From contig NZ_JAUSWB010000002.1 in assembly GCF_030814955.1 (NCBI RefSeq), positions 248,001-312,000 on the forward strand: DNA of 64,000 nt, in the 5' to 3' direction. Shown here piece after piece: positions 51,376-60,153 of this stretch. A program made the translations under genes and the position numbers. The stretch comes from Planomicrobium stackebrandtii (GTDB taxonomy: Bacteria; Bacillota; Bacilli; Bacillales_A; Planococcaceae). Positions within the stretch are counted from its first letter, which is position 1, and each line of letters opens with the position of its first letter. Under the pieces are notes generated by a model, which worked only from the letters and a program-made list of their open reading frames with translations, searched no databases and was not told the origin of the DNA.

Positions 51376-52053
51376 TCACGGGGCAGGGAAGTACCGTCTT
51401 TCGGGTCTTCCAATCGTGCCATAAAGCAATTCAGCCTTGGCTGCCTGGCCGGCTGTCAAGTGTTCGAGATAGCGGCGGGCGGTTGAACGGCTCATGCCGC
51501 AAGCAGCCCCCATTTCTTCGGCCGTTATCCCGGTTGATGAATCATTCAACTTTTCTTTTATTTTAATCATGGTACTCGGATCGATTCCTTTTGGTGTAAC
51601 AACTTGTTCCATATAAGGTTCATGATTTTTATTCCACAATTGCTCTATGGATTGCTCATTCAAAGAATCTGATTTTTCAAGAGATACTCTTTTGGACTGA
51701 TAGTCAAGAAGGCTTTTTTGAAAACGGTCAAAAGTGAGAGGCTTGAGCATATAGTCGGAAACTCCGGCTCTAAAAGCTTTTTTGACAATGGCCGTTTCGG
51801 AGGCAGCTGTGATAAAGATGATATCGGATTCAGGGCTTTCCAGTTTTATATACGGCAAAAGGTCAGTACCTTTCATATCCGGCAGGAATACATCCAGCAA
51901 AATCAGCTGCGGTTTTAATACCTGTATCCAATCTTTCGCTTCATCGCCATTGTGTGCAGCACCTACTACTTGAAACCCTGGGATTCTCTCAATAAATCGC
52001 TTGTGTATATCTGCAATTCGCTTATCATCTTCAATAATTAGAATTTCAATCAT
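51376..52053 (-). CDS. CitT/DctR-type response regulator
   Basis: A 226-residue regulator of the CitB family. Receiver 1-120 with Asp54 (LLDVFLPDM) and Asp9-Asp10; C-terminal HTH about 165-215 (GITAEEMGAACGMSRSTARRYLEHL). It should activate the adjacent tctCBA genes. ATG 52053 is preferred because GGAGG lies 8 bases before it. The kinase gene overlaps its start by 8 bases. Confidence 0.88.
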   Translation of the reverse strand: MIEILIIEDDKRIADIHKRFIERIPGFQVVGAAHNGDEAKDWIQVLKPQLILLDVFLPDMKGTDLLPYIKLESPESDIIFITAASETAIVKKAFRAGVSDYMLKPLTFDRFQKSLLDYQSKRVSLEKSDSLNEQSIEQLWNKNHEPYMEQVVTPKGIDPSTMIKIKEKLNDSSTGITAEEMGAACGMSRSTARRYLEHLTAGQAAKAELLYGTIGRPERRYFPAP

Positions 52054-53653
52054 ATTCATTTCCTCCAGTCGGTATGGAAATAATAAACAGAGCACCGCCA
52101 AAATCGCCGTTTTCCATGGTTATTTCTCCTTGTAAATCGTGAACATTTTCTTGAACTTTTACTAACCCATACCCGCGGTCATCGCCGTTTTTTGTGGAGA
52201 TCCGTTCTTTAAAAAGAGTGGGCAGGATGGAAGGATCCAGTCCTTTTCCGGTATCTTCGACTTCAATTAAAATTTCATGGCCATTATCGACAAAAAGAAG
52301 TCTGACCAACCGTTCATGTTCAGGCAGGTATTCAACGGCCTCGAAGGCATTCGTTACAAGATTGCCAAGAATCGATACAAATAAACTTTTTTCAAGATAG
52401 GATGGAAGCTTTTCCAAGTAGCTGTCCTCATCGAGAAGAAACTTCACTTTCAATTCCCGCGCCCTGTTAAAAAGGCCAATGACAATTCCGCCAAGCAACG
52501 GATCCTGCAGCCGATTTGCGATAAACTGAACAAGTGACTGCTGTTCTTTTGTTTCGTCATGAATGAGTTCCATCGCTTCATCGAGTGAATTCAATTGAAT
52601 CAGTCCGGAAATAGTATAGAGGAAATTATGATGTTCATGAGTCTGCGAACGCAGTAAGTCGGCATATTGCCTAATTTGTGTCAGCTCATTGCGCAAACCA
52701 TCCAAGTCTGACTGCAATCGGAAACTGGAAACCGCTCCAGCAATTTCATTGTCAATAAGAATTGGGATGCGGTTGACTATTGTTTTCTTGCCGCGGATTG
52801 TCATGGGACGATCGAATTGCTGTTCACCTGTCAACAGGACTTGAGGGAGCAAGGTATTAGGCAGAACTTCGTCAATCAACTTTCCAATAAGGTTTTTTTC
52901 TTTCGGCAAAGACAGAACTTCATAGGCGGACGCATTAGCCATTGTGATTTCACCACTTTTATTGACCATTATGATGCCTTCTCTTACAGATTCGATCAGT
53001 GTATTTCTTTCTATGAATAAACTTGCAATTTCTGCAGGTTCTAAACCAAATAATGTCTTTTTAATGTTTTTGGACAGAATCATTGAAGCGATTCCGCCAA
53101 TAGCAATTGCAATTAACACAATAACTATAATAGAGTCTGCATACTGCAAAAAAATAGAAGTCATGTCTGTTTTCAAAAAGCCCACTGAAATAACACCGAT
53201 TATATTATTTTGCTCATCAACTATAGGTGCTTTTCCTCGCAGAGCGGGACCCAACGAACCGACTGCTTCTGAAATATAAGATTCGCCTTTCAAAATAGCA
53301 CGTTCATTATCGTCGCCGACCATTTTCTGGCCGATGCGATCTTCTAGGGGATGGGTGTAACGGATTCCTTCAGCGTTGCCGATAACTACATATTCAGCGC
53401 CTGTCTGATTTTGTACTTCATCAGCGATTGGTTGAAGTGAAGCATGAGGATCATCAACAGCAAAACCCTGCACTATATCTGGACGATCGGCAGTGGTAAC
53501 AGCAATATTCAAAGCACGTTTTCCCATTTGTTCTTCAATGGCTTCTGAAATCGTAAAATAAAACGACAACCCAGCCGAAATCATAATGAAGGCTACGAAT
53601 AGGGCTCCATATAAAAAAATCCTTCGCTGCAAAGACATCTTGATATCACTCAT
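52046..53653 (-). CDS. CitA/DcuS-type sensor histidine kinase
   Basis: A 535-residue kinase with two membrane helices (about 13-35 and 170-195) around an extracytoplasmic PAS-like sensor that should bind carboxylates, then a cytoplasmic PAS (about 210-320). The phospho-His motif is SQTHEHHNFLYTISGLIQL; ATPase boxes are NAFEAVEY, DTGKGLDP and GYGLVKV. It pairs with the regulator at 51376. Start could also be the ATG five codons downstream. Position implies tricarboxylate-type ligand sensing for TctCBA. Confidence 0.88.
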   Translation of the reverse strand: MSDIKMSLQRRIFLYGALFVAFIMISAGLSFYFTISEAIEEQMGKRALNIAVTTADRPDIVQGFAVDDPHASLQPIADEVQNQTGAEYVVIGNAEGIRYTHPLEDRIGQKMVGDDNERAILKGESYISEAVGSLGPALRGKAPIVDEQNNIIGVISVGFLKTDMTSIFLQYADSIIVIVLIAIAIGGIASMILSKNIKKTLFGLEPAEIASLFIERNTLIESVREGIIMVNKSGEITMANASAYEVLSLPKEKNLIGKLIDEVLPNTLLPQVLLTGEQQFDRPMTIRGKKTIVNRIPILIDNEIAGAVSSFRLQSDLDGLRNELTQIRQYADLLRSQTHEHHNFLYTISGLIQLNSLDEAMELIHDETKEQQSLVQFIANRLQDPLLGGIVIGLFNRARELKVKFLLDEDSYLEKLPSYLEKSLFVSILGNLVTNAFEAVEYLPEHERLVRLLFVDNGHEILIEVEDTGKGLDPSILPTLFKERISTKNGDDRGYGLVKVQENVHDLQGEITMENGDFGGALFIISIPTGGNEYD

Positions 53654-53722
53654 TTCCGGTTCGTTGTCATAGTTAATGGGCTAATTATATAGTCATTGAT
53701 ATGAAAACTCCATGTTTTTAGG

Positions 53723-53755
53723 AAAAGAAAAAACGCAAAAGATTTACTTTTGCGT
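53723..53755 (-). terminator. Rho-independent terminator
   Basis: ACGCAAAAG/CTTTTGCGT stem with T-run on the minus strand, overlapping the stop of the zinc-ribbon gene. Confidence 0.85.
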
Positions 53756-53884
53756 CAGTTCATCTTGTTGTTCTTCGCAGTCAAAACAGACCAGTTCTCC
53801 TTCTAGATAAACTCCGTCGAGAAATCCATCGCGGCAATAGACATCTTTACCGCAATTGCTGCACGGGCCGATGAGTTCACGCAT
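53744..53884 (-). CDS. 46-residue zinc-ribbon protein
   Basis: A small protein MRELIGPCSNCGKDVYCRDG... with CxxC near residue 8 and a second CxxC (CFDC) near residue 33, a standard zinc-ribbon spacing; the tail is acidic. Its ATG lies 8 bases inside the end of the MerR gene, so translation is likely coupled. A terminator follows. Too short to place in a family; conservation of the gene pair would be the test. I regard it as real from the cysteine pattern and coupling. Confidence 0.65.
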   Translation of the reverse strand: MRELIGPCSNCGKDVYCRDGFLDGVYLEGELVCFDCEEQQDELTQK

Positions 53885-54731
53885 CCTGTAACCCTTCTGC
53901 GTAGACATGCATTGCCTCTTTCAAGTATTTAGCCAAGCCTTGGCCGTGCTGATCGATATTGTCAGCAAAACGGCTGTCTGATGCGTACAAGTCGCCAAGG
54001 CCGCGGAACATCTTCGGCGAACAGTCGTAGAATCGATTCAACAGGGTGTAGTAAGCTTTCATTTCTTGTTGGACGGCATGCGTTTCTGGTGGAAGATGCA
54101 TCAAACTGGCGACTGTATTGTAAATACGGTCTCCTTCACGGTTGATTTCTTCCAAATCTTCTTCTTCTTTTTCAGGTTTGACCGGCTCGCTAACTGCTGG
54201 AGCCGGTACTTCGGATACAGCGGTTTCTACCGGAGCCACGGCGACAGCAACAGCTGAATCGTCGCCGAAGATATGCGCAGCCTGGGAAACTTCTTTCTGT
54301 TCAAGTATAGGTGTACTGATGCCAGTTTTTTGGTATCTTGCAATTAAATCTTCAGCTTTGCTGCTGGTGAACGCGGAAAAACGTTCCGCATCCGTCACGC
54401 TTTGCAACCCTTGAAGTTCCAGCTGCGTGCGTTCTGCATTCTGGATCAGGTTTTCGATGCGCTGTTTTTTCTGTTCCAACAACTCGATGTGCTGAGACAA
54501 TGCATACTCTCGATCAAAACCATCAGCCACAAGTTCCTGTATTTTTTTTAACGAAAAGTCCAATTCTTTCAGGAATAAAATCTGCTGGAGCAACTTTAAA
54601 TCTTCCCCATTGTAATAGCGGTAGCGGTTAGTTCCAATATTTGATGGTTTCAATAAACCAATGCTGTCGTAGTGATGGAGAGTCCGTACACTGACGCCTG
54701 CTATTCTTGCTACTTCTTGTACTTTGTACAA
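53877..54731 (-). CDS. MerR-family regulator with TipAS-like effector domain (Mta-like)
   Basis: A 284-residue regulator. Residues 1-70 are the MerR winged HTH (VQEVARIAGVSVRTLHHYDSIGLLKP), 70-120 a dimerisation coiled coil, and about 195-284 a TipAS antibiotic-recognition-like domain. Between them is an Ala/Val/Pro/Glu-rich linker (about 145-190, VAVAVAPVETAVSE...), not usual in Mta. TTG 54731 (MYKVQEV) fits the GAGGTG spacing and family start better than GTG 54740. It likely controls its own promoter; no drug pump gene is adjacent. Confidence 0.75.
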   Translation of the reverse strand: MYKVQEVARIAGVSVRTLHHYDSIGLLKPSNIGTNRYRYYNGEDLKLLQQILFLKELDFSLKKIQELVADGFDREYALSQHIELLEQKKQRIENLIQNAERTQLELQGLQSVTDAERFSAFTSSKAEDLIARYQKTGISTPILEQKEVSQAAHIFGDDSAVAVAVAPVETAVSEVPAPAVSEPVKPEKEEEDLEEINREGDRIYNTVASLMHLPPETHAVQQEMKAYYTLLNRFYDCSPKMFRGLGDLYASDSRFADNIDQHGQGLAKYLKEAMHVYAEGLQDA

Positions 54732-54750
54732 TCTAATCACCTCTCTCTTT

Positions 54751-54781
54751 AAAATACACTATAACGCACCGTCAGTGTCAA
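54751..54781 (-). promoter_or_regulatory. MerR-type promoter with 19-bp spacer
   Basis: Minus strand TTGACA (54776-54781), 19-bp spacer, TATTTT (54751-54756). The spacer holds an ACACT...AGTGT inverted repeat with inner TGACG/CGTTA. Long spacer plus palindrome is the MerR activation signature, so the regulator gene is probably autoregulated. Confidence 0.65.
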
Positions 54782-55110
54782 TAGTTTATGGAAAAAGACG
54801 CTAAAATGTATTGTTTTTGTCTCCTAACAGTAAAAATAAGAGGTTCTATAACCACTTTGGGTTCTTCAAAGTAAATGGATGCAGTTCTGCTTAATTTCAA
54901 TCTTAAGAGGTAGAACTTAGGAGTCATCATTTTTAAACCGCCAGCCAATCACCGCGCAATCTAAGAAATGGAGTGAATTGAAAGCAAGTTGGCTGGTGAA
55001 AATCACTAGTTCAACTTACATAAATGGCATGAGATTATTTACCGGAAAATAAAAACAGATAGTTCAGAAATCTCCGGGGACTTTCCGGACTATCTGTGGA
55101 ATAATGGTAA
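54782..55110. other. Intergenic region with repeat-like remnant and a stem-loop
   Basis: No gene. The segment 54960-55024 (GAGTGAATTGAAAGC, then AAAATCACTAGTTCAACTTA) resembles segments near 25020-25075 and 36040-36103. At 55047-55096, ACAGATAGT and ACTATCTGT arms with an inner CCGG/CCGG pair form a strong stem-loop without a T-run, just ahead of the cre site. Confidence 0.5.
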
Positions 55111-55124
55111 TGAAAGCGCTATCA
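55111..55124 (+). promoter_or_regulatory. Perfect cre site (CcpA operator)
   Basis: TGAAAGCGCTATCA agrees with TGWAANCGNTNWCA at every fixed position and lies 28 bases before the dehydrogenase start. Glucose repression of lysine degradation is inferred. Confidence 0.75.
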
Positions 55125-55151
55125 AAATATGTTGGATGAAAGGGGAAAATC

Positions 55152-56633
55152 ATGAAACTGACTAATTTTGTGAATGGGCAATGGCAGCATGCCGAACAAG
55201 CGGAATTCAGATCTGTCTTGAATCCGGCAAATGGAGAAGAGCTGGCACAGGTACAGATGTCAACCGCAGGAGATGTTGATCTGGCGGTAAAAGCGGCACA
55301 CGCAGCACAAAAAATATGGGCGAAAGTACCGGCACCTAGGCGTGCGGATTATTTATATGAAATTGGACGCCTGATGAAAGAACGAAAAGAGCAACTTGCT
55401 CAAGTGCTGACGAAAGAAATGGGGAAAGTCATTGAAGAGGGGCGCGGCGAGGTTCAGGAAGGCATAGACATGGCTTACTATATGGCGGGTGAGGGAAGGC
55501 GTTTGTTCGGTGAAACAACGCCATCGGAACTGGCCGACAAGTTTGCGATGAGCATCCGCTCTCCCATAGGTGTGGTGGGGCTTATCACTCCTTGGAACTT
55601 CCCTGTAGCAATAGCGACTTGGAAATCGTTTCCGGCAATAGTGGCAGGAAACACCTTTATCTGGAAACCCGCCACCGAAACGCCGATGATGGCCTATGAA
55701 ATGGCAAAGATATTCAAAGAAGTCGGCCTTCCAGATGGAGTCGCCAACGTCGTCTTCGGTGCGGGTGCTGAAGTGGGTACTGCTTTGATTGAGCATCCGG
55801 ATGTCCGTGTTATTTCATTTACCGGCTCAACAGAAACCGGCCGTAAAGTGGCTGAGGCGGGTGGACGAAACTTGAAGAAAGTATCGCTCGAAATGGGCGG
55901 CAAAAATGCGGTGATCGTCATGGATGATGCTGATTTGGACTTGGCAGTTGAAGGGATTCTCTGGAGTGCCTTTGGAACCGCTGGACAGCGCTGTACCGCC
56001 TGCAGCCGCGTTATTGCCCATTCAGATATCAAAGGGGAACTGCAAAAACGTCTGTTGTTGAAGATGGCAGCGTTGACGATTGGAGACGGAACGGATGAAT
56101 CAATCAAAGTAGGACCGGTCATCAACCGCAAAGCCCTTGAAAAAATTCATTCGTATACCGCAATCGGGAAAAAAGAAGGAGCAACACTGCTGGTTGGCGG
56201 CGAAATTTTGACAGGCGGCATTTACGACCAAGGAAACTATTACGCTCCGACATTGTTTACGGATGTGGCGCCAGACATGCGCATCGCCCAGGAAGAAATT
56301 TTTGGACCGGTCGTGTCCATTATAGAAGTAGCAAATTTTGAAAGAGCGATTGAAGTAAACAATGGCGTAAAATACGGACTGTCCAGTTCAATTTATACAG
56401 CTGACATCAATCGGGCATTTAAAGCACAGCGCGATTTGGATACTGGAATCGTCTATATAAATGCAGGGACGACAGGCGCCGAAATTCACCTTCCCTTCGG
56501 CGGAACAAAAGGCACGGGCAACGGCCATCGCGATTCAGGTGTCGCGGCACTGGATGTCTTTACTGAATGGAAGAGTGTCTATGTCGACTACAGTGGGAAA
56601 TTGCAGCGTGCACAGATCGATAATGAAACTTAA
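55152..56633 (+). CDS. Aldehyde dehydrogenase, probable piperideine-6-carboxylate dehydrogenase
   Basis: A 493-residue NAD(P)-dependent aldehyde dehydrogenase. Catalytic residues: Asn149 (PWNFP), Glu247 (LEMGGKN) and Cys281 (GQRCTACSR); NAD site FTGSTETG near 223-230. The next gene, 21 bases on, is a lysine 6-dehydrogenase, whose product cyclises to piperideine-6-carboxylate, the substrate of this class of enzyme (ALDH7-like), yielding 2-aminoadipate. Function is thus assigned largely from context. A CcpA cre site precedes it. Confidence 0.8.
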   Translation: MKLTNFVNGQWQHAEQAEFRSVLNPANGEELAQVQMSTAGDVDLAVKAAHAAQKIWAKVPAPRRADYLYEIGRLMKERKEQLAQVLTKEMGKVIEEGRGEVQEGIDMAYYMAGEGRRLFGETTPSELADKFAMSIRSPIGVVGLITPWNFPVAIATWKSFPAIVAGNTFIWKPATETPMMAYEMAKIFKEVGLPDGVANVVFGAGAEVGTALIEHPDVRVISFTGSTETGRKVAEAGGRNLKKVSLEMGGKNAVIVMDDADLDLAVEGILWSAFGTAGQRCTACSRVIAHSDIKGELQKRLLLKMAALTIGDGTDESIKVGPVINRKALEKIHSYTAIGKKEGATLLVGGEILTGGIYDQGNYYAPTLFTDVAPDMRIAQEEIFGPVVSIIEVANFERAIEVNNGVKYGLSSSIYTADINRAFKAQRDLDTGIVYINAGTTGAEIHLPFGGTKGTGNGHRDSGVAALDVFTEWKSVYVDYSGKLQRAQIDNET

Positions 56634-56654
56634 TGGCGAAAGGGGATGTGGAAG

Positions 56655-57821
56655 ATGAAAATCGTCGTATTAGGTGCTGGTTTGATGGGAAAACAGGTGG
56701 CACGCGACCTGGTTGCAGATGATGCTGTTGAACAGGTCTTTTTAGCGGACCGGAATGTCATTCCGACGAAACAGTTCAGAGAGCAGCTCGGCAGCAGCAA
56801 AGTTGAAGTGCTGGAGCTGGATGCCAGTGATGATAGGGCATTGGCAGCAGCTATTTCGAAAGGGGACATTGTCATCAACGCCCTGTTCTATAGCTTCAAC
56901 GAAAAAGTGGCAGCCATTGCGCTCGAGTGCGGTGTCCATGCAGTGGATTTGGGCGGACATATCGGAGGTGCGACAGAAGCGGTGCTTGACATGCATGAGC
57001 AAGCTCAGCAAAAAGGCATCACATTGATTCCTGACTTGGGCGTAGCACCGGGAATGATTAATATCCTTACAGGGTATGGCGCCAGCAAGCTCGATCAAGT
57101 ATCTGACATCCGGTTATTTGTCGGGGGCATTCCTGTCCATCCTGAACCTCCGCTGGAATATAATCATGTTTTTTCACTGGAAGGCGTTTTTGATCATTAT
57201 ACCGACAAATCATATGTGATTCGCGGCGGCAGGCTGCTGGAGATTGAGTCTTTATCTGAAATCGAGCATGTGGAATTTGAAGGCTTTGGTGAACTGGAGG
57301 CTTTCCATACATCCGGCGGCACGTCGACTTTGACTGATACTTTCAGTGATGTAAATTCATTGGAGTACAAAACCTTACGCTATAAAGGCCACGCCGAAAA
57401 GTTCAGGCTGTTGGTGGACCTGGGCTTTACAGACCGGACAAAAAAAGTGGAAGTGGACGGACATGAAGTCAAGCTCCGCTCAGTGTTAAAAGCGGTGCTC
57501 GAACCGATAACGGAACTGGGTGATAAGCAGGATGCCGTCGTTTTGCGGGTGTTTGTAACGGGTGTGAAAGCAGGAGAAGAAATCAGTTATGAATACAATA
57601 TGGTGACCGTGAAAGATCCTGCCACAGGTGTTACGGCAATGGCACAGGCGACGGCTTACACCATTTCCGCTGTGGCGCAGATGATTGGTAACGGAACGAT
57701 CGACAAGCAGGGTGCCTATCCTCCAGAAATGATCGTACCCGGTGAGGAATATATAGCAGAGATGGCAAAACGTGGTGTCGATATTAAAGAAACCATCCAC
57801 CGTTCGGCTTTGCAAAACTAA
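56655..57821 (+). CDS. lysDH: L-lysine 6-dehydrogenase (saccharopine-dehydrogenase family)
   Basis: A 388-residue NAD-dependent enzyme that oxidatively deaminates the epsilon-amino group of lysine. It follows the Geobacillus lysine 6-dehydrogenase closely from memory: GAGLMGK at 7-13, [60 protein letters not shown] and [12 protein letters not shown] all appear in order. ATG 56655 is chosen from the AAGGGGA site. Coupled with the aldehyde dehydrogenase it gives a two-step route from lysine to 2-aminoadipate. A saccharopine dehydrogenase cannot be fully excluded. Confidence 0.85.
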   Translation: MKIVVLGAGLMGKQVARDLVADDAVEQVFLADRNVIPTKQFREQLGSSKVEVLELDASDDRALAAAISKGDIVINALFYSFNEKVAAIALECGVHAVDLGGHIGGATEAVLDMHEQAQQKGITLIPDLGVAPGMINILTGYGASKLDQVSDIRLFVGGIPVHPEPPLEYNHVFSLEGVFDHYTDKSYVIRGGRLLEIESLSEIEHVEFEGFGELEAFHTSGGTSTLTDTFSDVNSLEYKTLRYKGHAEKFRLLVDLGFTDRTKKVEVDGHEVKLRSVLKAVLEPITELGDKQDAVVLRVFVTGVKAGEEISYEYNMVTVKDPATGVTAMAQATAYTISAVAQMIGNGTIDKQGAYPPEMIVPGEEYIAEMAKRGVDIKETIHRSALQN

Positions 57822-57840
57822 TGCATTGCTTCTAAAAAAT

Positions 57841-57875
57841 AAAAAAGGATGGCTCCGACAGGAACCATCCTTTTT
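57841..57875. terminator. Bidirectional terminator
   Basis: AAAAAGGATGG/CCATCCTTTTT stem between convergent genes. Confidence 0.8.
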
Positions 57876-57880
57876 GCCGT

Positions 57881-58792
57881 TTAAATCAATTCTACCACTT
57901 TTTTCGGAACGAGCATTTTCAATCTGCGTGGTTCAATCTCGATCTCCAAGGGAGTTTTCAAGTAGATTTCGCCGTCGGTATCAACATCCAGCTCTTCATC
58001 AGTTTTGATGGAAATGGACCGGCCCTGATAATGGGTGATGTGTTCCAGTTCTTCTGTTGCAACCCCGGGCTGGGACAGTGAAAACCATTCCCGCAATGCA
58101 GCCAGTGAAGACGTTTGAATGATAAACAAATCCAACAGGCCATCTGCCGGGTCGATGGTCGAGAGCGGAAAGTTGTGGGTGCCGATCGATTTGCCGTTCA
58201 TGACAAGCACCAGTACTCCTTCTTCAGCATAGCTGATGCCATCGATTTTCAAATAGACCGAGAATGGAGTGGCCTGCCGCATGGATTGCAGCGCGCTCAT
58301 AAAGTAACTGAGTTTCCCATATCGGTCTTTTAGATGCGGATCGATATTGGAAGATGCATCGGTAATCAGACCGATTCCAGCAAAGTTAAGAAACGAACCG
58401 CCATTGATTTTTCCTGTATCGATTTCTTTGATTTCGCCGTTGACGAGTTCAGACGACGCCAAATCCAAGTCCAACGGAATATTCAAAGTGCGTGCAAAAT
58501 CGTTGCAGGTGCCGCTTGGAATAATGGCGATTGGCGGAGCTGCCGGGAGGCTGGACAACGCACGGACCGCAGAATGGACAGTCCCGTCACCTCCGGCAAT
58601 AAATAAAATATCGGCATATGTTGCGGTGGTCTGGCAAGCATTTTCGAATTCTTCGGGCGAAGCGGTTTGGATCAGTTCGAGTGACTTGGATGCTTCGGCC
58701 AAGTGGGGAACAGCAAGCTTCAGGACAGCGTCTATCGTAGACGCTCCGGCATTGCCGTTATACAATAATACGGAACGATTGAACTTAGGCAT
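57881..58792 (-). CDS. Diacylglycerol/lipid kinase (DagK/YegS/BmrU family)
   Basis: A 303-residue lipid kinase using ATP to phosphorylate diacylglycerol or a related lipid at the inner membrane face. GGDGTVHSAV is the nucleotide-binding signature, with IPSGTCNDFARTL following and LYNGNAGA at the start. ATG 58792 has GGAGGG 8 bases before it, giving a standard length; the longer frame upstream is rejected. Divergent from the alaX-like gene 110 bases away. Could be DgkB-like or a BmrU-like enzyme. Confidence 0.85.
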   Translation of the reverse strand: MPKFNRSVLLYNGNAGASTIDAVLKLAVPHLAEASKSLELIQTASPEEFENACQTTATYADILFIAGGDGTVHSAVRALSSLPAAPPIAIIPSGTCNDFARTLNIPLDLDLASSELVNGEIKEIDTGKINGGSFLNFAGIGLITDASSNIDPHLKDRYGKLSYFMSALQSMRQATPFSVYLKIDGISYAEEGVLVLVMNGKSIGTHNFPLSTIDPADGLLDLFIIQTSSLAALREWFSLSQPGVATEELEHITHYQGRSISIKTDEELDVDTDGEIYLKTPLEIEIEPRRLKMLVPKKVVELI

Positions 58793-58902
58793 TTTGTGTG
58801 CCCTCCTGTAACTTCTATTTACTTCTACAATTCCACTAACGGTAATTCTGTAAACAATCGAAACCAGCGTAATAACTGGACTAATAAAAATGAGGTGTCG
58901 AT

Positions 58903-60084
58903 ATGACAATGAAACTGTTTTATCAGGATTCGGAAATTTCAGAAGCACATGTGCAAGTGCTTCGCAGTGCAAAAGACGCCAGCGGCCCTTATGCTGTATT
59001 GGATCAAAGCTGCTTCTACCCTGAAGGAGGAGGCCAGCCGGCGGATACGGGAAAAATCGGGTCTGCCAAAGTAGTGGATGTCCAGACCGTTGAAGGCGAG
59101 ATACGCCATTATACGGATATCCAGCTGCCTCAAGAAAGTTTTTCCGCCCAAGTGGATTGGGATAAAAGATGGGATCATATGCAGCAGCATGCAGGCCAGC
59201 ATCTGTTGAGCGCTTTGTTGGAAGATATGTACGGCTTTAAGACCCAAAGTTTTCACTTAGGGCAAGAACGGGTGTCCATCGATTTGGACTTGGATACTGC
59301 AACCAATGCTCAGCTGAAAGATGTTGAAAATCGGGCCAATCAGCTGATCAGCCAACGCCTGGCCATTTGGACTCGCTGGATCACGGACAGCGAGGCGAAA
59401 ATGCTCCAACTGAGAAAGCCGCCGGCAGTGGCAGGAGATATTCGCCTGGTGGAAATCGACGGCATCGATGTGAATGCCTGTGGAGGCACTCACCCAAAGA
59501 ATACAGCAGATATCGGCTTATTGAAAATCATTTCTACAGAAAAAGCCAAAAGCGGCATGCGGGTTTATTTTTTGTGTGGTACGCGGGCCTTGGAACATTT
59601 TAACTTTTTGATGGAAACCACAGACAAATTAGTCGTCCAATTGAATGCGCCGGCTGCTCAGTTGCCGGAGGCTGCCAAAGCCTTATTGGCTGAAAAAGCA
59701 GCAGCCAATAAAACAATCAAGAATCTTCAGGAACATGTGTTACTCCTCGAAGCTGCATCAATCTTTCCGGCCAATGGCGTGATCGAACGAGTTTTCGAAG
59801 AGCGTCCAGTCAAGGAACTGCAGCAGCTTGCCCGTCTAGTGATCGGTCAGCATGCAGAAGCGACCCTGCTGTTCATTAGTTCTTCTCAAGGTGATATGCG
59901 TCTGGTATGCGCCAAAGGTGAACAGGCACCAGGTGATATGCGTGAAGTGCTGAAAGGCCTTCTGGCATTGACTGAAGGCAAGGGGGGAGGGAACGCCCAG
60001 TTTGCTCAGGGAGGCGGCAGGACCGGGAAATCTCCGGAAGCATTTCAAGAGGTTTTTCGGGAAACTTTAAAAAAATTCAAGTGA
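58903..60084 (+). CDS. AlaX-type alanyl-tRNA editing protein with DHHA1 domain
   Basis: A 393-residue free-standing editing enzyme that hydrolyses misacylated Ser- or Gly-tRNA(Ala). Zinc motif HxxxH (His96, His100 in QQHAGQH) pairs with Cys193 and His197 in NACGGTH. FYPEGGGQPADTG at 39-51 is the tRNA-synthetase editing-domain signature. A coiled-coil region and a DHHA1 domain with GGGNAQFAQGGG finish it, making it the long AlaX form. GAGGTG site before the ATG. Confidence 0.9.
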   Translation: MTMKLFYQDSEISEAHVQVLRSAKDASGPYAVLDQSCFYPEGGGQPADTGKIGSAKVVDVQTVEGEIRHYTDIQLPQESFSAQVDWDKRWDHMQQHAGQHLLSALLEDMYGFKTQSFHLGQERVSIDLDLDTATNAQLKDVENRANQLISQRLAIWTRWITDSEAKMLQLRKPPAVAGDIRLVEIDGIDVNACGGTHPKNTADIGLLKIISTEKAKSGMRVYFLCGTRALEHFNFLMETTDKLVVQLNAPAAQLPEAAKALLAEKAAANKTIKNLQEHVLLLEAASIFPANGVIERVFEERPVKELQQLARLVIGQHAEATLLFISSSQGDMRLVCAKGEQAPGDMREVLKGLLALTEGKGGGNAQFAQGGGRTGKSPEAFQEVFRETLKKFK

Positions 60085-60153
60085 ATGCTTGTAACTTTTC
60101 GGTTGCTTCTGGGTCTAATGGGAAAAGGGATGTCTGAAAGGGCGTGAAGCATC

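Noticed and set aside
55047..55096. Stem-loop read as a terminator or riboswitch
   Set aside because: There is no T-run, and I could not match it to a known riboswitch; it is recorded only as a stem-loop.
58793..58972. Longer N-terminus for the lipid kinase
   Set aside because: The extension has no ribosome site, does not look like the family, and overlaps the divergent gene; the ATG at 58792 has a strong site.
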